64,000 nt of DNA from Mycolicibacterium sp. ND9-15. GTDB taxonomy: Bacteria; Actinomycetota; Actinomycetes; Mycobacteriales; Mycobacteriaceae. The stretch is from positions 3,571,501-3,635,500 of the forward strand of contig NZ_CP142362.1 of assembly GCF_035918395.1 (NCBI RefSeq), read 5' to 3'. Position 1 is the first letter of the stretch. Every line of letters starts with the position of its first letter. Below the pieces are notes generated by a model, which was given only the letters and a program-made list of their open reading frames with translations, was not told the DNA's origin and searched no databases. Both the position numbers and the translations under genes were made by a program. This document shows positions 26,267 through 34,348 of this stretch, in pieces.

Positions 26267-27157
26267 ATGTCAAGGGCGAGAAAGCACCTGGGGATCCTGG
26301 TGGCAACCGACGGCTCTCCGGCGGCGAACCTCGCCGTCGATTGGGCTGCGCGAGAAGCCGTGCTGCACCGGTTACCGCTGAGCATTCTGCACGTCGTCGA
26401 GTCGCCCTCGGTGGCGATGTTTCCTCAGGTGCCGATGCCGCTCGAGCTCATCGATCTGCTGAATCAAAAGGGTCAAGACCTTCTCGAAGCGGCGATGAAA
26501 ACCGCTGAACAAGCCACCGCCGGTGAAGACTTGGCGATAAGGACCGAACTGCTCACCGCCGGCGTGCTGCCGCTCCTGATCGACCTGTCCAAGGACGTGC
26601 ACATGATCGTGGTCGGCTGCCGCGGTCTGGGCGCGGTCGGGCGCCGCCTGCTCGGATCGATCACGTGGGGACTCCTTCACCACGCCAAGGGGCAGGTCGC
26701 AATCATCCATGGGGAGGCGCCGCCGGGAAGCGACCCGGCCTCGACGGCGCCGGTCGTCGTCGGGATCGACGGTTCGCCGGCATCGGAGTCGGCCACGGCC
26801 GTCGCCTTCGATGAGGCATCGCGCCGCGGCGTCGAGCTCATCGCCGTCCACGCTTGGAGTGACATGCGCGTCTACGAGCTGCCCGGATGTGAGGTTTCCG
26901 CGCTACGGCGCGAAGCCGAGTTAGCGCTCGGCGAGCGCCTCGCCGGGTGGCAGGAACAGTATCCCGAGGTGGTGATCCGGCGCGTGGTCGATATGGATCG
27001 GCCCAAGGACCTGCTGCTCGAGCAGTCGAACTCGGCGCAGTTGACGGTGTTGGGCAGCCATGGGCGCGGCGGCTTTGCTCAGATGCTGCTCGGATCGGTC
27101 AGTTCGGCGGTCGCCGAGTCCGCCCGCACGCCGGTGCTCGTGGTGCGCCCGTCCTGA
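26267..27157 (+). CDS. tandem-domain universal stress protein (1 of 4)
   Basis: 296 aa with two UspA domains. Both domains carry the ATP-binding pattern G-x2-G-x9-G-S: GCRGLGAVGRRLLGS in the first, GSHGRGGFAQMLLGS in the second. AAAGGAG precedes ATG 26267. Such proteins (Rv3134c, Rv2005c, Rv2028c type) belong to the Mtb DosR regulon and are linked to growth control in hypoxia. Convergent with dosR, with 11 nt between stop codons. Confidence 0.93.
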   Translation: MSRARKHLGILVATDGSPAANLAVDWAAREAVLHRLPLSILHVVESPSVAMFPQVPMPLELIDLLNQKGQDLLEAAMKTAEQATAGEDLAIRTELLTAGVLPLLIDLSKDVHMIVVGCRGLGAVGRRLLGSITWGLLHHAKGQVAIIHGEAPPGSDPASTAPVVVGIDGSPASESATAVAFDEASRRGVELIAVHAWSDMRVYELPGCEVSALRREAELALGERLAGWQEQYPEVVIRRVVDMDRPKDLLLEQSNSAQLTVLGSHGRGGFAQMLLGSVSSAVAESARTPVLVVRPS

Positions 27158-27168
27158 CGGGCGCGCCG

Positions 27169-27816
27169 TCAGCTCTCGGGATCCCGGTGAGAGTCCAGCT
27201 TGGAGATGAACACCGCGGCCTGAGTGCGCCGCTCCATACCAAGCTTGGCCAACAGCCGCGAGACGTAGTTCTTGACCGTCTTTTCGGCCAGAAACATTCT
27301 GGCGGCGATCTGCTTGTTCGTCAGTCCCTCGCCCAGGAGCCCAAGCAACACGCGCTCCTGGTCGCTGAGGTTGGCCAAGGGGTCCGGATGCTCAGTGGCC
27401 CCCCGCAACTTGGCCATCAACGCGGCCGCGGCGCGGTTGTCCAGCAGCGACCGGCCGGCGCCCACCTCTTTGATCGCCTGAGCGAGTTCCATCCCCTTGA
27501 TGTCCTTGACGACATAGCCGCTGGCACCGGCGAGTATCGCGTCCAGCATCGCTTCGTCAGAGGTGAATGACGTCAACATCAGGCACCGCAGGTCGGGCAT
27601 GCGGGAGAGAAGGTCCCGGCATAACTCGATGCCGTTCCCGTCGGGGAGCCGGACGTCGAGGACCGCGACATCGGGCGCAAGCGCGGGGATGCGCGCCAGC
27701 GCTTGGGCGACGGAACCGGCCTCACCGACGACCTCCAACTCCGGGTCGGCGCTGAGGAGGTCGATGAGACCACGTCGAACTACTTCATGATCATCGACGA
27801 GGAAGACCTTCACCAT
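27169..27816 (-). CDS. dosR: DosR/DevR, NarL-family hypoxia response regulator
   Basis: 215 aa, nearly collinear with remembered Mtb DosR. Receiver: VDDHEVVRRG, phospho-acceptor Asp54 in VLDVRLPDG and Lys104 in GYVVKDIKG. LuxR-type DNA-binding domain: LTNKQIAARMFLAEKTVKNYVSRLL, with the base-contacting Lys179, Lys182 and Asn183 kept. Thr198 is kept, but Thr205 of Mtb is Ser here. Unlike Mtb, the gene is not next to its kinase: dosS lies 14 kb away on the other strand, and a stress-protein gene is divergent instead of upstream in the same operon. A weak AGGA precedes the ATG. Confidence 0.97.
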   Translation of the reverse strand: MVKVFLVDDHEVVRRGLIDLLSADPELEVVGEAGSVAQALARIPALAPDVAVLDVRLPDGNGIELCRDLLSRMPDLRCLMLTSFTSDEAMLDAILAGASGYVVKDIKGMELAQAIKEVGAGRSLLDNRAAAALMAKLRGATEHPDPLANLSDQERVLLGLLGEGLTNKQIAARMFLAEKTVKNYVSRLLAKLGMERRTQAAVFISKLDSHRDPES

Positions 27817-28043
27817 TCGGTGTCCTACTCTTAGTGGTCGGCCACGGTGTCGCTAACAATACGGTCTGCGGTAGGCGCACCGGCACCGTGTCCATTGCAC
27901 GCCTCGCCCGCCGATGAGGGGGCGCGCCCCGACACCGGACCTTCCGGCCCTGTGACGGGTGATCGGCGGGATGAATTGTTTAGGCTGAATCGCTTGCCCA
28001 GCACAACAGTTCTTCGCAACGCAATACAATCCAGGGGTACGTG
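27817..28043. promoter_or_regulatory. divergent promoter region of dosR and a stress-protein gene
   Basis: 227 nt without a gene. It contains two perfect palindromes: GGGGCGCGCCCC at 27919-27930 and CCGGACCTTCCGG at 27935-27947 (13 nt). Neither fits the DosR core well. On the dosR strand TATTGT (27856-27861) could be a -10. The palindromes may bind a regulator or form hairpins in the leader. Confidence 0.45.
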
Positions 28044-28937
28044 ATGCCGCAGGAAAGCAGCCCGATCGTCGTCGGAGTCGACGGCTCAGACGATGCCCTT
28101 CGCGCCGGGCGGTGGGCAGCGGCGGTCGCGCAGAAGACGGACTCTCCGCTGCACATCGTCCATACCCGACCGTATTCGGGACACAATCCCTCCGATGCCG
28201 TTGCCGCGATACGAGCCGCAGACCTGGCAGCGCTGCAAGCATCGGGGCCGGAGGCCATTCTCGGCGCCGCCGAGGACGCGCTGCGAGCCGACTATCGCGA
28301 CTTGACCGTCACAACCACGAATGTCCCCGCGCCGGCCGACGAAGCGCTCGTGGAGCTGAGCCGGACGGCGAAGCTGATCGTGCTCGGGTCCGACCGCGTC
28401 TCTGTGGGTGCCGCGATTCTCGTCGGCTCGACGACCGTGGCCGTCGCGGCTCGCTCCACGTGTCCGGTGGTGGCATTCCGGGGTGACGTCACGGCCCTGA
28501 CCGGTCAACCGATCGTTCTCGGTGTCGACGGCGACGAGGGCTCCCGAACCGCCATCGCCACCGCCTTCGGACTCGCCGACCGGTTCGGGGTCGATATCGT
28601 CGCCGTGCACGCCTGGTCGACGCGCCGATCGCCCGGGGACGTCACACTGCCGTTCATGGTCGACTGGGTCGCGGTGGAAGAGCAGCAACGTGAGTACCTT
28701 TCGGCGGCGATCGCCCCGATGGCGAAGCTTTACCCGCGCGTCGGTGTGACAAGCGTCGTCGAGAGCGGCAAGCCCAGCCATGCGATATTGCGACAGTTGA
28801 GCGATGCCCAACTCGTCGTCGTCGGCAGCCGCGGCCGCGGCGTCCTGGCCGGCGCTCTGCTCGGCTCGACAGGGCTCAACCTGCTGCACCATTCGCCGAT
28901 TCCGACGATGATCTGCCATGCACGTGAGCGGGGATGA
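28044..28937 (+). CDS. tandem-domain universal stress protein (2 of 4), first nucleotide site degenerate
   Basis: 297 aa with two UspA domains. The second domain has the intact ATP motif GSRGRGVLAGALLGST. In the first, the second Gly is lost (GSDRVSVGAAILVGST), so nucleotide binding there is doubtful. ATG 28044 is chosen over the GTG three bases before because AGGGG lies 6 nt from the ATG. Divergent from dosR, which suggests shared control. Confidence 0.92.
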   Translation: MPQESSPIVVGVDGSDDALRAGRWAAAVAQKTDSPLHIVHTRPYSGHNPSDAVAAIRAADLAALQASGPEAILGAAEDALRADYRDLTVTTTNVPAPADEALVELSRTAKLIVLGSDRVSVGAAILVGSTTVAVAARSTCPVVAFRGDVTALTGQPIVLGVDGDEGSRTAIATAFGLADRFGVDIVAVHAWSTRRSPGDVTLPFMVDWVAVEEQQREYLSAAIAPMAKLYPRVGVTSVVESGKPSHAILRQLSDAQLVVVGSRGRGVLAGALLGSTGLNLLHHSPIPTMICHARERG

Positions 28938-29006
28938 CGATGCTCATTTACGCTGACAAGTCCGGTATGGCAAGTGCAACAGCGAAACTCGTGGCACGGT
29001 GTTGAC

Positions 29007-29879
29007 ATGTCTCAGATAGTCGTCGGAGTCGATGGATCGGCTCCGGCCGACGCCGCTCTGCGCTGGGCGGCGCACGATGCCGTCCTGCGTGGTGCTCAGC
29101 TCACGATCGTGCATGCCGAGCCGTCCTTGGTGGGGACGTGGCTCGCTGCGCCGGTTCCGCGGGACCTCTTGGAATGGCAGCAGCGAAACGCGCGTGAAAT
29201 CTTGCGTCGAGCCGAGAGATTGGCCATCGACACCGCCGGTGATGCGTTGAGCATGGTCTCCAGGGAGTCCTCGAGGGCGCCGGTCGCGACACTGGTGGAG
29301 ATGTCGCGCGAGGCCGAGTTGGTGGTCGTCGGTAGTCAGGGAGCCGGCGGAATCGCCGAGGCGCTGCTGGGCTCGGTCTGTATGGGCGTGCTCCACCACT
29401 CCAAATGTCCGGTCGCGGTCATCCACGGTCCCGATCCCGACGTGTCCGGCGCTGTCGAAGATCGCACCGCACCCGTGCTTCTCGGGATGGATGGATCGAA
29501 GGACTCCGAGCTCGCCGCAGAGCTGGCGTTCGACGAGGCCGGCCGCCGCGGTGCCGGTCTGGTGGCACTGCATGCCTGGTGGAGTCCGGGATCGTTCGAG
29601 TTCGCCGGGTCGGATTGGGACGAGACGCTGCGGCCAAGGGTCGAAAAGGAGTTCGACGAGCACTTCAGTCGATGGCGCGAACGTTACCCGGCGGTCGAAG
29701 CGCGGTGTGTAGTTGTGCGCGACCAGCCCGCGCGCGAGATCGTGGAACGATCCCGCGACGCACAACTCGTCGTGGTCGGCAGCCGGGGTTACGGGAAAAT
29801 CGCCAGCACCCTGCTCGGGTCGGTGAGCGCCGCGGTGGTGCAAGCGATTCGAACACCGGTGATCGTAGCCCGAAGATGA
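29007..29879 (+). CDS. tandem-domain universal stress protein (3 of 4)
   Basis: 290 aa, two UspA domains with GSQGAGGIAEALLGS and GSRGYGKIASTLLGS. Starts with MSQIVVGVDGS at ATG 29007; the frame is open a little further upstream but without similarity. It lies 69 nt after the previous stress-protein gene. Confidence 0.92.
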   Translation: MSQIVVGVDGSAPADAALRWAAHDAVLRGAQLTIVHAEPSLVGTWLAAPVPRDLLEWQQRNAREILRRAERLAIDTAGDALSMVSRESSRAPVATLVEMSREAELVVVGSQGAGGIAEALLGSVCMGVLHHSKCPVAVIHGPDPDVSGAVEDRTAPVLLGMDGSKDSELAAELAFDEAGRRGAGLVALHAWWSPGSFEFAGSDWDETLRPRVEKEFDEHFSRWRERYPAVEARCVVVRDQPAREIVERSRDAQLVVVGSRGYGKIASTLLGSVSAAVVQAIRTPVIVARR

Positions 29880-29919
29880 CCGTATCTAGACGAATCAGCA
29901 ACTTGCAGAGGGGATTTCA

Positions 29920-30810
29920 ATGACTGAGGACACTGCACATCGCGGAGTCGTGGTCGGAGCGGACGGATCCGAGTCGGCAACGGCGGCCATCCGATGGGCC
30001 GCCCGTGAGGCGAGCATGCGCAACGTTCCGCTCACCTTGGTTCACGTCAACGCCGTGTCCGCGGCGGCGGCGGCTCTGGTCGCGTGGCCCGCCGGGCAGG
30101 TCCCGGAGCAAGTCATCGAGCAACAGGAGGACGAGGCGCGGGCCATCCTCGCCGACGCTGTCGGCATAGCGGAGAAAAGCATTGACGACGGGAAGCGGCT
30201 GGTGATCACCGGCGAGATGTTCTTGGGCTGGCCCGTGCCTACGCTCGTCAAGCTGTCCGAGGAGGCAGAGTTGGTGGTCGTCGGTTGCCGAGGCCGGACC
30301 GCGCTGCGTCGTGCACTGCTGGGATCGGTCAGTTCGGGATTGATTCGTCACGCGCACTGCCCAGTTGCCGTCATTCACGACGACGCTTCCCCCTCGAGCC
30401 GGCTGCCGGTGCTGCTCGGCATCGACGGGTCACGGTCGTCGGAGTCGGCAACTGCGATCGCCTTCGACGAGGCTTCCTGGCGCGGTGTCGATCTCGTCGC
30501 CCTGCATGTCTGGAGTGACGCCGACATGCCGGCGTTCAGCATGGACTGGGCCGAAGTGCAAGCGGCCGCTCACAGGACGCTGTCCGAGCGCCTGGCCGGC
30601 TGGCAGGACCGATATCCGGACGTGAATGTGACCAAGCTGGTGGAGTTCCAGCGACCGGCGCACCAGCTGCTGGAACTCTCGGAGCGGGCGCAGCTGGTCG
30701 TCGTCGGAAGTCACGGTCGGGGCGGCTTCGCGGGGATGGTGCTCGGCTCGGTGAGCTCGGTGGTGGCCGAGGCGGCTCGGGTCCCGGTCATCGTCGCCCG
30801 CGGAACTTGA
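29920..30810 (+). CDS. tandem-domain universal stress protein (4 of 4)
   Basis: 296 aa, two UspA domains with GCRGRTALRRALLGS and GSHGRGGFAGMVLGS. AGAGGGG precedes the ATG. It is closest in its second half to the stress protein at 26267 (both have FDEAS-RGV and HxWSD segments), which suggests duplication inside this cluster. It is followed by the convergent dehydrogenase operon. Confidence 0.92.
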   Translation: MTEDTAHRGVVVGADGSESATAAIRWAAREASMRNVPLTLVHVNAVSAAAAALVAWPAGQVPEQVIEQQEDEARAILADAVGIAEKSIDDGKRLVITGEMFLGWPVPTLVKLSEEAELVVVGCRGRTALRRALLGSVSSGLIRHAHCPVAVIHDDASPSSRLPVLLGIDGSRSSESATAIAFDEASWRGVDLVALHVWSDADMPAFSMDWAEVQAAAHRTLSERLAGWQDRYPDVNVTKLVEFQRPAHQLLELSERAQLVVVGSHGRGGFAGMVLGSVSSVVAEAARVPVIVARGT

Positions 30811-30811
30811 C

Positions 30812-30826
30812 TCGGCGGAAAGCCGA
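30812..30826. terminator. short hairpin between convergent genes
   Basis: TCGGC-GGAAA-GCCGA directly after the stress-protein stop codon and before the end of the leftward operon. The stem is only 5 bp and there is no U tract. Confidence 0.35.
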
Positions 30827-30844
30827 CCGGGGTCGGGCCAGCCG

Positions 30845-31102
30845 TTAGGAGGCGGCGGTGCTCCGCGTCTCGATGTAGCGGACGACATCCTCGAGCGTTC
30901 GCAGCGACTGGTAGTCGCTCTCCGGGATGTCGACATCGAACCGCTTGTGGATACGCTGCAGGAAGTTCAGCCAATCCATGGAGTCGAGGTCGACCTGGTC
31001 GCGCAGTAGCACCGTGTCCTCGATCTCGTCCGCCTCGACCTCCGGTGCGATGGTCGTCAGTTCCGACAGCACTGTCGTACGGACGTCTTCGGTAGCTGGC
31101 AT
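30845..31102 (-). CDS. acyl-carrier-protein-like protein, last gene of the dehydrogenase operon
   Basis: 85 aa, acidic, with an ACP fold pattern. Asp40-Ser41-Met42-Asp43 (VDLDSMDWLNFL) gives the Ser for a 4'-phosphopantetheine arm, followed by the helix pattern IHKRFDVDIPESDYQSLRTLEDVVRYI. A GTG at 31111 overlaps the E2 stop codon, but GGAG lies only 2 nt before it and 11 nt before ATG 31102, so I prefer the ATG. No ketosynthase or other ACP-using enzyme is adjacent. An acyl acceptor or donor linked to the E2 or the ligase is possible but speculative. Confidence 0.85.
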   Translation of the reverse strand: MPATEDVRTTVLSELTTIAPEVEADEIEDTVLLRDQVDLDSMDWLNFLQRIHKRFDVDIPESDYQSLRTLEDVVRYIETRSTAAS

Positions 31103-31107
31103 GGCGG

Positions 31108-32403
31108 TCACTTCTCCAGAAGGTCGGGTTGGGAAAGTACTTCGTCGATCGCGGCGAGGAACAGCGCCCCGCGGTGCCCGTCGCTGGCCCGATGGTCGGC
31201 GGCCAGCGTCGCCTGCACGGTGGTGGCGATCCGGATACCGCCATCGACCGCGCGCACGTGTTGTCCCGGTTTACCGAACCCCACCAGGGCTACCTGCTGC
31301 GGATAGATCACCCCGAACACCGAGTCGACGCCTTGGTCGCCGAGGTTCGTGACCGTGATGGTCGGGTCCGACATCTCCGAACTGCGCAACGAGAAGGCCC
31401 GAGCGCGGGCCACGAGATCGGTGAGCTTTGCCATCAGCTCATCGAGTTTCTTGTCGGCGACGTCGTGGATGGCAGGTGCCACCAGGCCACCGCCCCGAAG
31501 GGAGATCGCGACGCCGACGTGCACTGCCTCGGCCGGTTCGAAGGTGTCGTTGCGCCAGAACCCGTTGAACTCACCGAACCGTTGGGCGGCCAGCGCGACG
31601 GCCTTGATCTGGAGGACCGCGGGAAGCACACGTTCGGTGATGGAGCGCTGGGCGTTGCGTTCGGCCAGCCACTGCAGGGCATTGTCGAGGACGATCTCGT
31701 GAGCCAGGTAGTAGTGCGGAATCTCGCGTTTGGACCGGATCATCGCTGCGGCGATCGAGCGGCGCATCTCCGCTCCGCGCTTGGCGGCCAGTTGCTTCGG
31801 CGACAGCGGTTCGCCCGGTGCGGCAGCGGGCTTCGGCGCTTCGGCCGTCTTCGCGTGCGCCGCGGCATGTTCGACGTCGTTGAGTGTGACCGCACCCTGC
31901 GGTCCCGTGCCGGTCAGCGCCTCGACGTCGACGCCCAGCGACGAAGCGAGGCGACGGGCGGCGGGGGAGACCCAGCGCCGGTGGTACTGCGGCGCGGCGG
32001 GTGCCGGCACGGCGGGTGCCGGCGGGGCGGGTGGGGTGACGGTCGGCGTTTGGGCGGGCGGCGCCACTGCCACCACAGTGGGAACTTCGGCGGCCGGTGC
32101 GGGCTCACTGACCGCTGCGATCGTTTCGGGGGCCGGTGCCGTGGCGGGTGCGAGTTCGACGGTCTCGCCGGGTTCCGCCAAGCGCGCCAACGGCGCTCCC
32201 ACCTGAACCGTCGTACCGACCGGCACCAGCAGTTCGGTGACCGTCCCCTCCTGCCAGCACTCCACCTCGACCGCGGCCTTGGTGGTCTCCACTACGGCCA
32301 CGACCTGTCCGCGGGTCACCGTGTCGCCGGGCTTGACGAGCCACTCGTCGAGCTTTCCCTCGTCCATGTCGGCACCCAACGCGGGCATCTTGAACTCGAT
32401 CAT
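31108..32403 (-). CDS. 2-oxo-acid dehydrogenase E2 (dihydrolipoamide acyltransferase)
   Basis: 431 aa. N-terminal lipoyl domain with the lipoylated Lys42 in ETTKAAVEVE, an Ala/Pro-rich mobile linker (about 85-160), an E3-binding domain (VSPAARRLASSLGVDVEALTG) and the catalytic acyltransferase core ending in the HRASDG active-site motif. ATG overlaps the E1beta stop as ATGA. From memory, Mtb keeps only an approximately 80-residue piece similar to this C-terminal end, the DosR-regulated Rv1734c, so this appears to be the intact ancestral form. Confidence 0.94.
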   Translation of the reverse strand: MIEFKMPALGADMDEGKLDEWLVKPGDTVTRGQVVAVVETTKAAVEVECWQEGTVTELLVPVGTTVQVGAPLARLAEPGETVELAPATAPAPETIAAVSEPAPAAEVPTVVAVAPPAQTPTVTPPAPPAPAVPAPAAPQYHRRWVSPAARRLASSLGVDVEALTGTGPQGAVTLNDVEHAAAHAKTAEAPKPAAAPGEPLSPKQLAAKRGAEMRRSIAAAMIRSKREIPHYYLAHEIVLDNALQWLAERNAQRSITERVLPAVLQIKAVALAAQRFGEFNGFWRNDTFEPAEAVHVGVAISLRGGGLVAPAIHDVADKKLDELMAKLTDLVARARAFSLRSSEMSDPTITVTNLGDQGVDSVFGVIYPQQVALVGFGKPGQHVRAVDGGIRIATTVQATLAADHRASDGHRGALFLAAIDEVLSQPDLLEK

Positions 32404-33377
32404 CAGCGCTCACCGAACAGGCTGCGCACCGCGGCGGTGATCTTCTCCGGTTGTGGCAACGCCGCCTGCTCGAGGTGCTTGGCGTAGGGAATGGGCACCT
32501 CCTCCGTGCACACCCGCACGATCGGCGCATCGAGGTCGTAGAACGCGTTCTCCACGATGCGCGCGCTGATCTCACCGGACAGGCTGCCGGTGCGCCAGCC
32601 CTCGTCGACCACCACCACCCGGTGTGTCTTGCGCACAGACTCGAGGAGCGTCGTGTCGTCGAGGGGACGCAGCACCCGCAAATCGATGACCTCGCAGTCG
32701 ATTCCGGACAGGGACAACTCGTTGGCGGCGTCGAGGGCCTTGGGTAGGCAACCGCCGTAGGTGATCACCGTTACGTCCTTGCCCGCGCGCCGCACCACGG
32801 ACCTGTCGATGTCGGTGGGCACCAGCGCGTCGATGTCGGCCGAGGCGTTGTACAACTGCACGTGCTCGAATATGACCACCGGGTCCGGATCGGCCAGCGC
32901 GGTGGGCAGCATCCCGTAGGCATCGGCCACCGTGGCGGGGGCCACCACCTTGATGCCCGGGATATGGGCGTACCAGCCCTCGAGGCTGTGCGAATGTTGG
33001 GCCGCCAGTTGGCGTCCGGCACCGGTGGCCATGCGTACCACCAACGGCACCGAGAACTGGCCGCCGGACATGTGGCGCAGCGCCGCCGCGGTGTTGACGA
33101 TCTGATCGAGCGCCAGCAGGCTGAAGTTCACCGTCATCACTTCGACGATAGGACGTAATCCGTTGAGCGCAGCGCCGATTCCCACGCCGACGAAGCCGAG
33201 CTCCGAAAGCGGGGTGTCGCGAATGCGGTCCGGCCCGAACTCCTCCAACAGTCCCTTGGACGCGGCGTAGGTGCCGCCGTAGCGGCCGACGTCCTCGCCC
33301 ATCAGCAGCACCCGCGAATCGGCGAGCATGGCGTCGCGGATCGAATCGTGCACCGCGGTACGGTAGGCCGTCTTCAT
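32403..33377 (-). CDS. 2-oxo-acid dehydrogenase E1 beta subunit
   Basis: 324 aa thiamine-diphosphate enzyme subunit. Contains MGEDVGRYGGTY, TPLSELGFVGVGIGAAL, the QHSHSLEGWYAHIPG segment and the transketolase C-terminal domain (DCEVIDLRVLRPLD and VDEGWRTGSLSGEI). Pairs with the E1alpha encoded just upstream. Start at ATG 33377, overlapping the E1alpha stop as ATGA. The pattern resembles pyruvate or acetoin dehydrogenases rather than branched-chain ones, but the substrate is not certain. Confidence 0.94.
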   Translation of the reverse strand: MKTAYRTAVHDSIRDAMLADSRVLLMGEDVGRYGGTYAASKGLLEEFGPDRIRDTPLSELGFVGVGIGAALNGLRPIVEVMTVNFSLLALDQIVNTAAALRHMSGGQFSVPLVVRMATGAGRQLAAQHSHSLEGWYAHIPGIKVVAPATVADAYGMLPTALADPDPVVIFEHVQLYNASADIDALVPTDIDRSVVRRAGKDVTVITYGGCLPKALDAANELSLSGIDCEVIDLRVLRPLDDTTLLESVRKTHRVVVVDEGWRTGSLSGEISARIVENAFYDLDAPIVRVCTEEVPIPYAKHLEQAALPQPEKITAAVRSLFGER

Positions 33378-34348
33378 GCCGTACTCCCTGCGGGAGTGAG
33401 CACGTCGCGGGTCAGGTCGGATACGTCCTCCCACGTGCCGGCCTCGGCGTAGGCGACCGCGTCGGCCAGTTCTTGTTCGGCGGCGCTACGGATCGCCGCG
33501 AGGTCGTCGTCGGTCAATATTCCCTCCGCCAAACATTTTTCGGGGAACCTACGAACCGGATCGCGTTCGCGCCAGTGTTCGACCTCGCTCTTCTCGCGGT
33601 ACAACTCCGGGTCGAACATCGAGTGCGGGCGGAAGCGGTAGGTGCGGAATTCGAGGAAGAACGGACCCGCGCCACTGCGCACGTGGTAAGCGCCTTCCTG
33701 CGCGGCGGCATGGCAGGCCAGCACGTCCATGCCGTCGGCGGCCAGAGCGGGCACGCGATACGACGCCGCCTTGGCGGTCAAGTCCACTTGCGACAGTTCA
33801 TGATCCAAGACGGTGCCCATCGCGTACCCGTTGTTCTCGCAGCAGAACAGCACCGGCAGCTGCCACAGTTGGGCCAGGTTCAGCGACTCGTGGAACGCCC
33901 CCTCGGCTATCGCGCCCTCACCGAAATAGCATGCACTGATCCGGTTTCGCCCCAGCTGCTTGTCCGCGAGCGCCAATCCCACGGCGAGCGGTAGCCCGCC
34001 GGCGACGATGGCGTTGCCGCCGTAGAACCTGACGCCGGCGTCGAACAGGTGCATGGAGCCGCCCCGGCCTCGAGAGCAACCTTCCTGCTTGCCGAACATC
34101 TCGGCCATGATCCGGGTCATCGGCACCCCACGCAGCAGGGCGTGCGCGTGCTCGCGATAGGTGGCCACCACCGCGTCGTCGGGTTCCAGCGCGCGAAGCG
34201 AGCCGGCGGCCACGGCCTCCTCACCGACGTAGAGGTGCAGAAAGCCGCGAATCTTGGCCGCGCTGTACAGCTCTGCGCACTTCTCCTCCATCAGCCGGAC
34301 CCGCACCATGTCGTTGAGCAAGGCGCGTGCCAACTCCGGATCGGTCAT
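33374..34348 (-). CDS. 2-oxo-acid dehydrogenase E1 alpha subunit
   Basis: 324 aa. The thiamine-diphosphate motif runs from GEGAIAEGAFHESLN to CCENNGYAMG; the substrate-side segments GRGGSMHLFD and GGNAIVAGGLPLAVGLAL are of the pyruvate/acetoin dehydrogenase type. ATG overlaps the stop of the acyl-CoA synthetase as ATGA. No E3 (lipoamide dehydrogenase) gene is in the operon, so the general E3 of the cell is probably used. Confidence 0.94.
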   Translation of the reverse strand: MTDPELARALLNDMVRVRLMEEKCAELYSAAKIRGFLHLYVGEEAVAAGSLRALEPDDAVVATYREHAHALLRGVPMTRIMAEMFGKQEGCSRGRGGSMHLFDAGVRFYGGNAIVAGGLPLAVGLALADKQLGRNRISACYFGEGAIAEGAFHESLNLAQLWQLPVLFCCENNGYAMGTVLDHELSQVDLTAKAASYRVPALAADGMDVLACHAAAQEGAYHVRSGAGPFFLEFRTYRFRPHSMFDPELYREKSEVEHWRERDPVRRFPEKCLAEGILTDDDLAAIRSAAEQELADAVAYAEAGTWEDVSDLTRDVLTPAGSTA

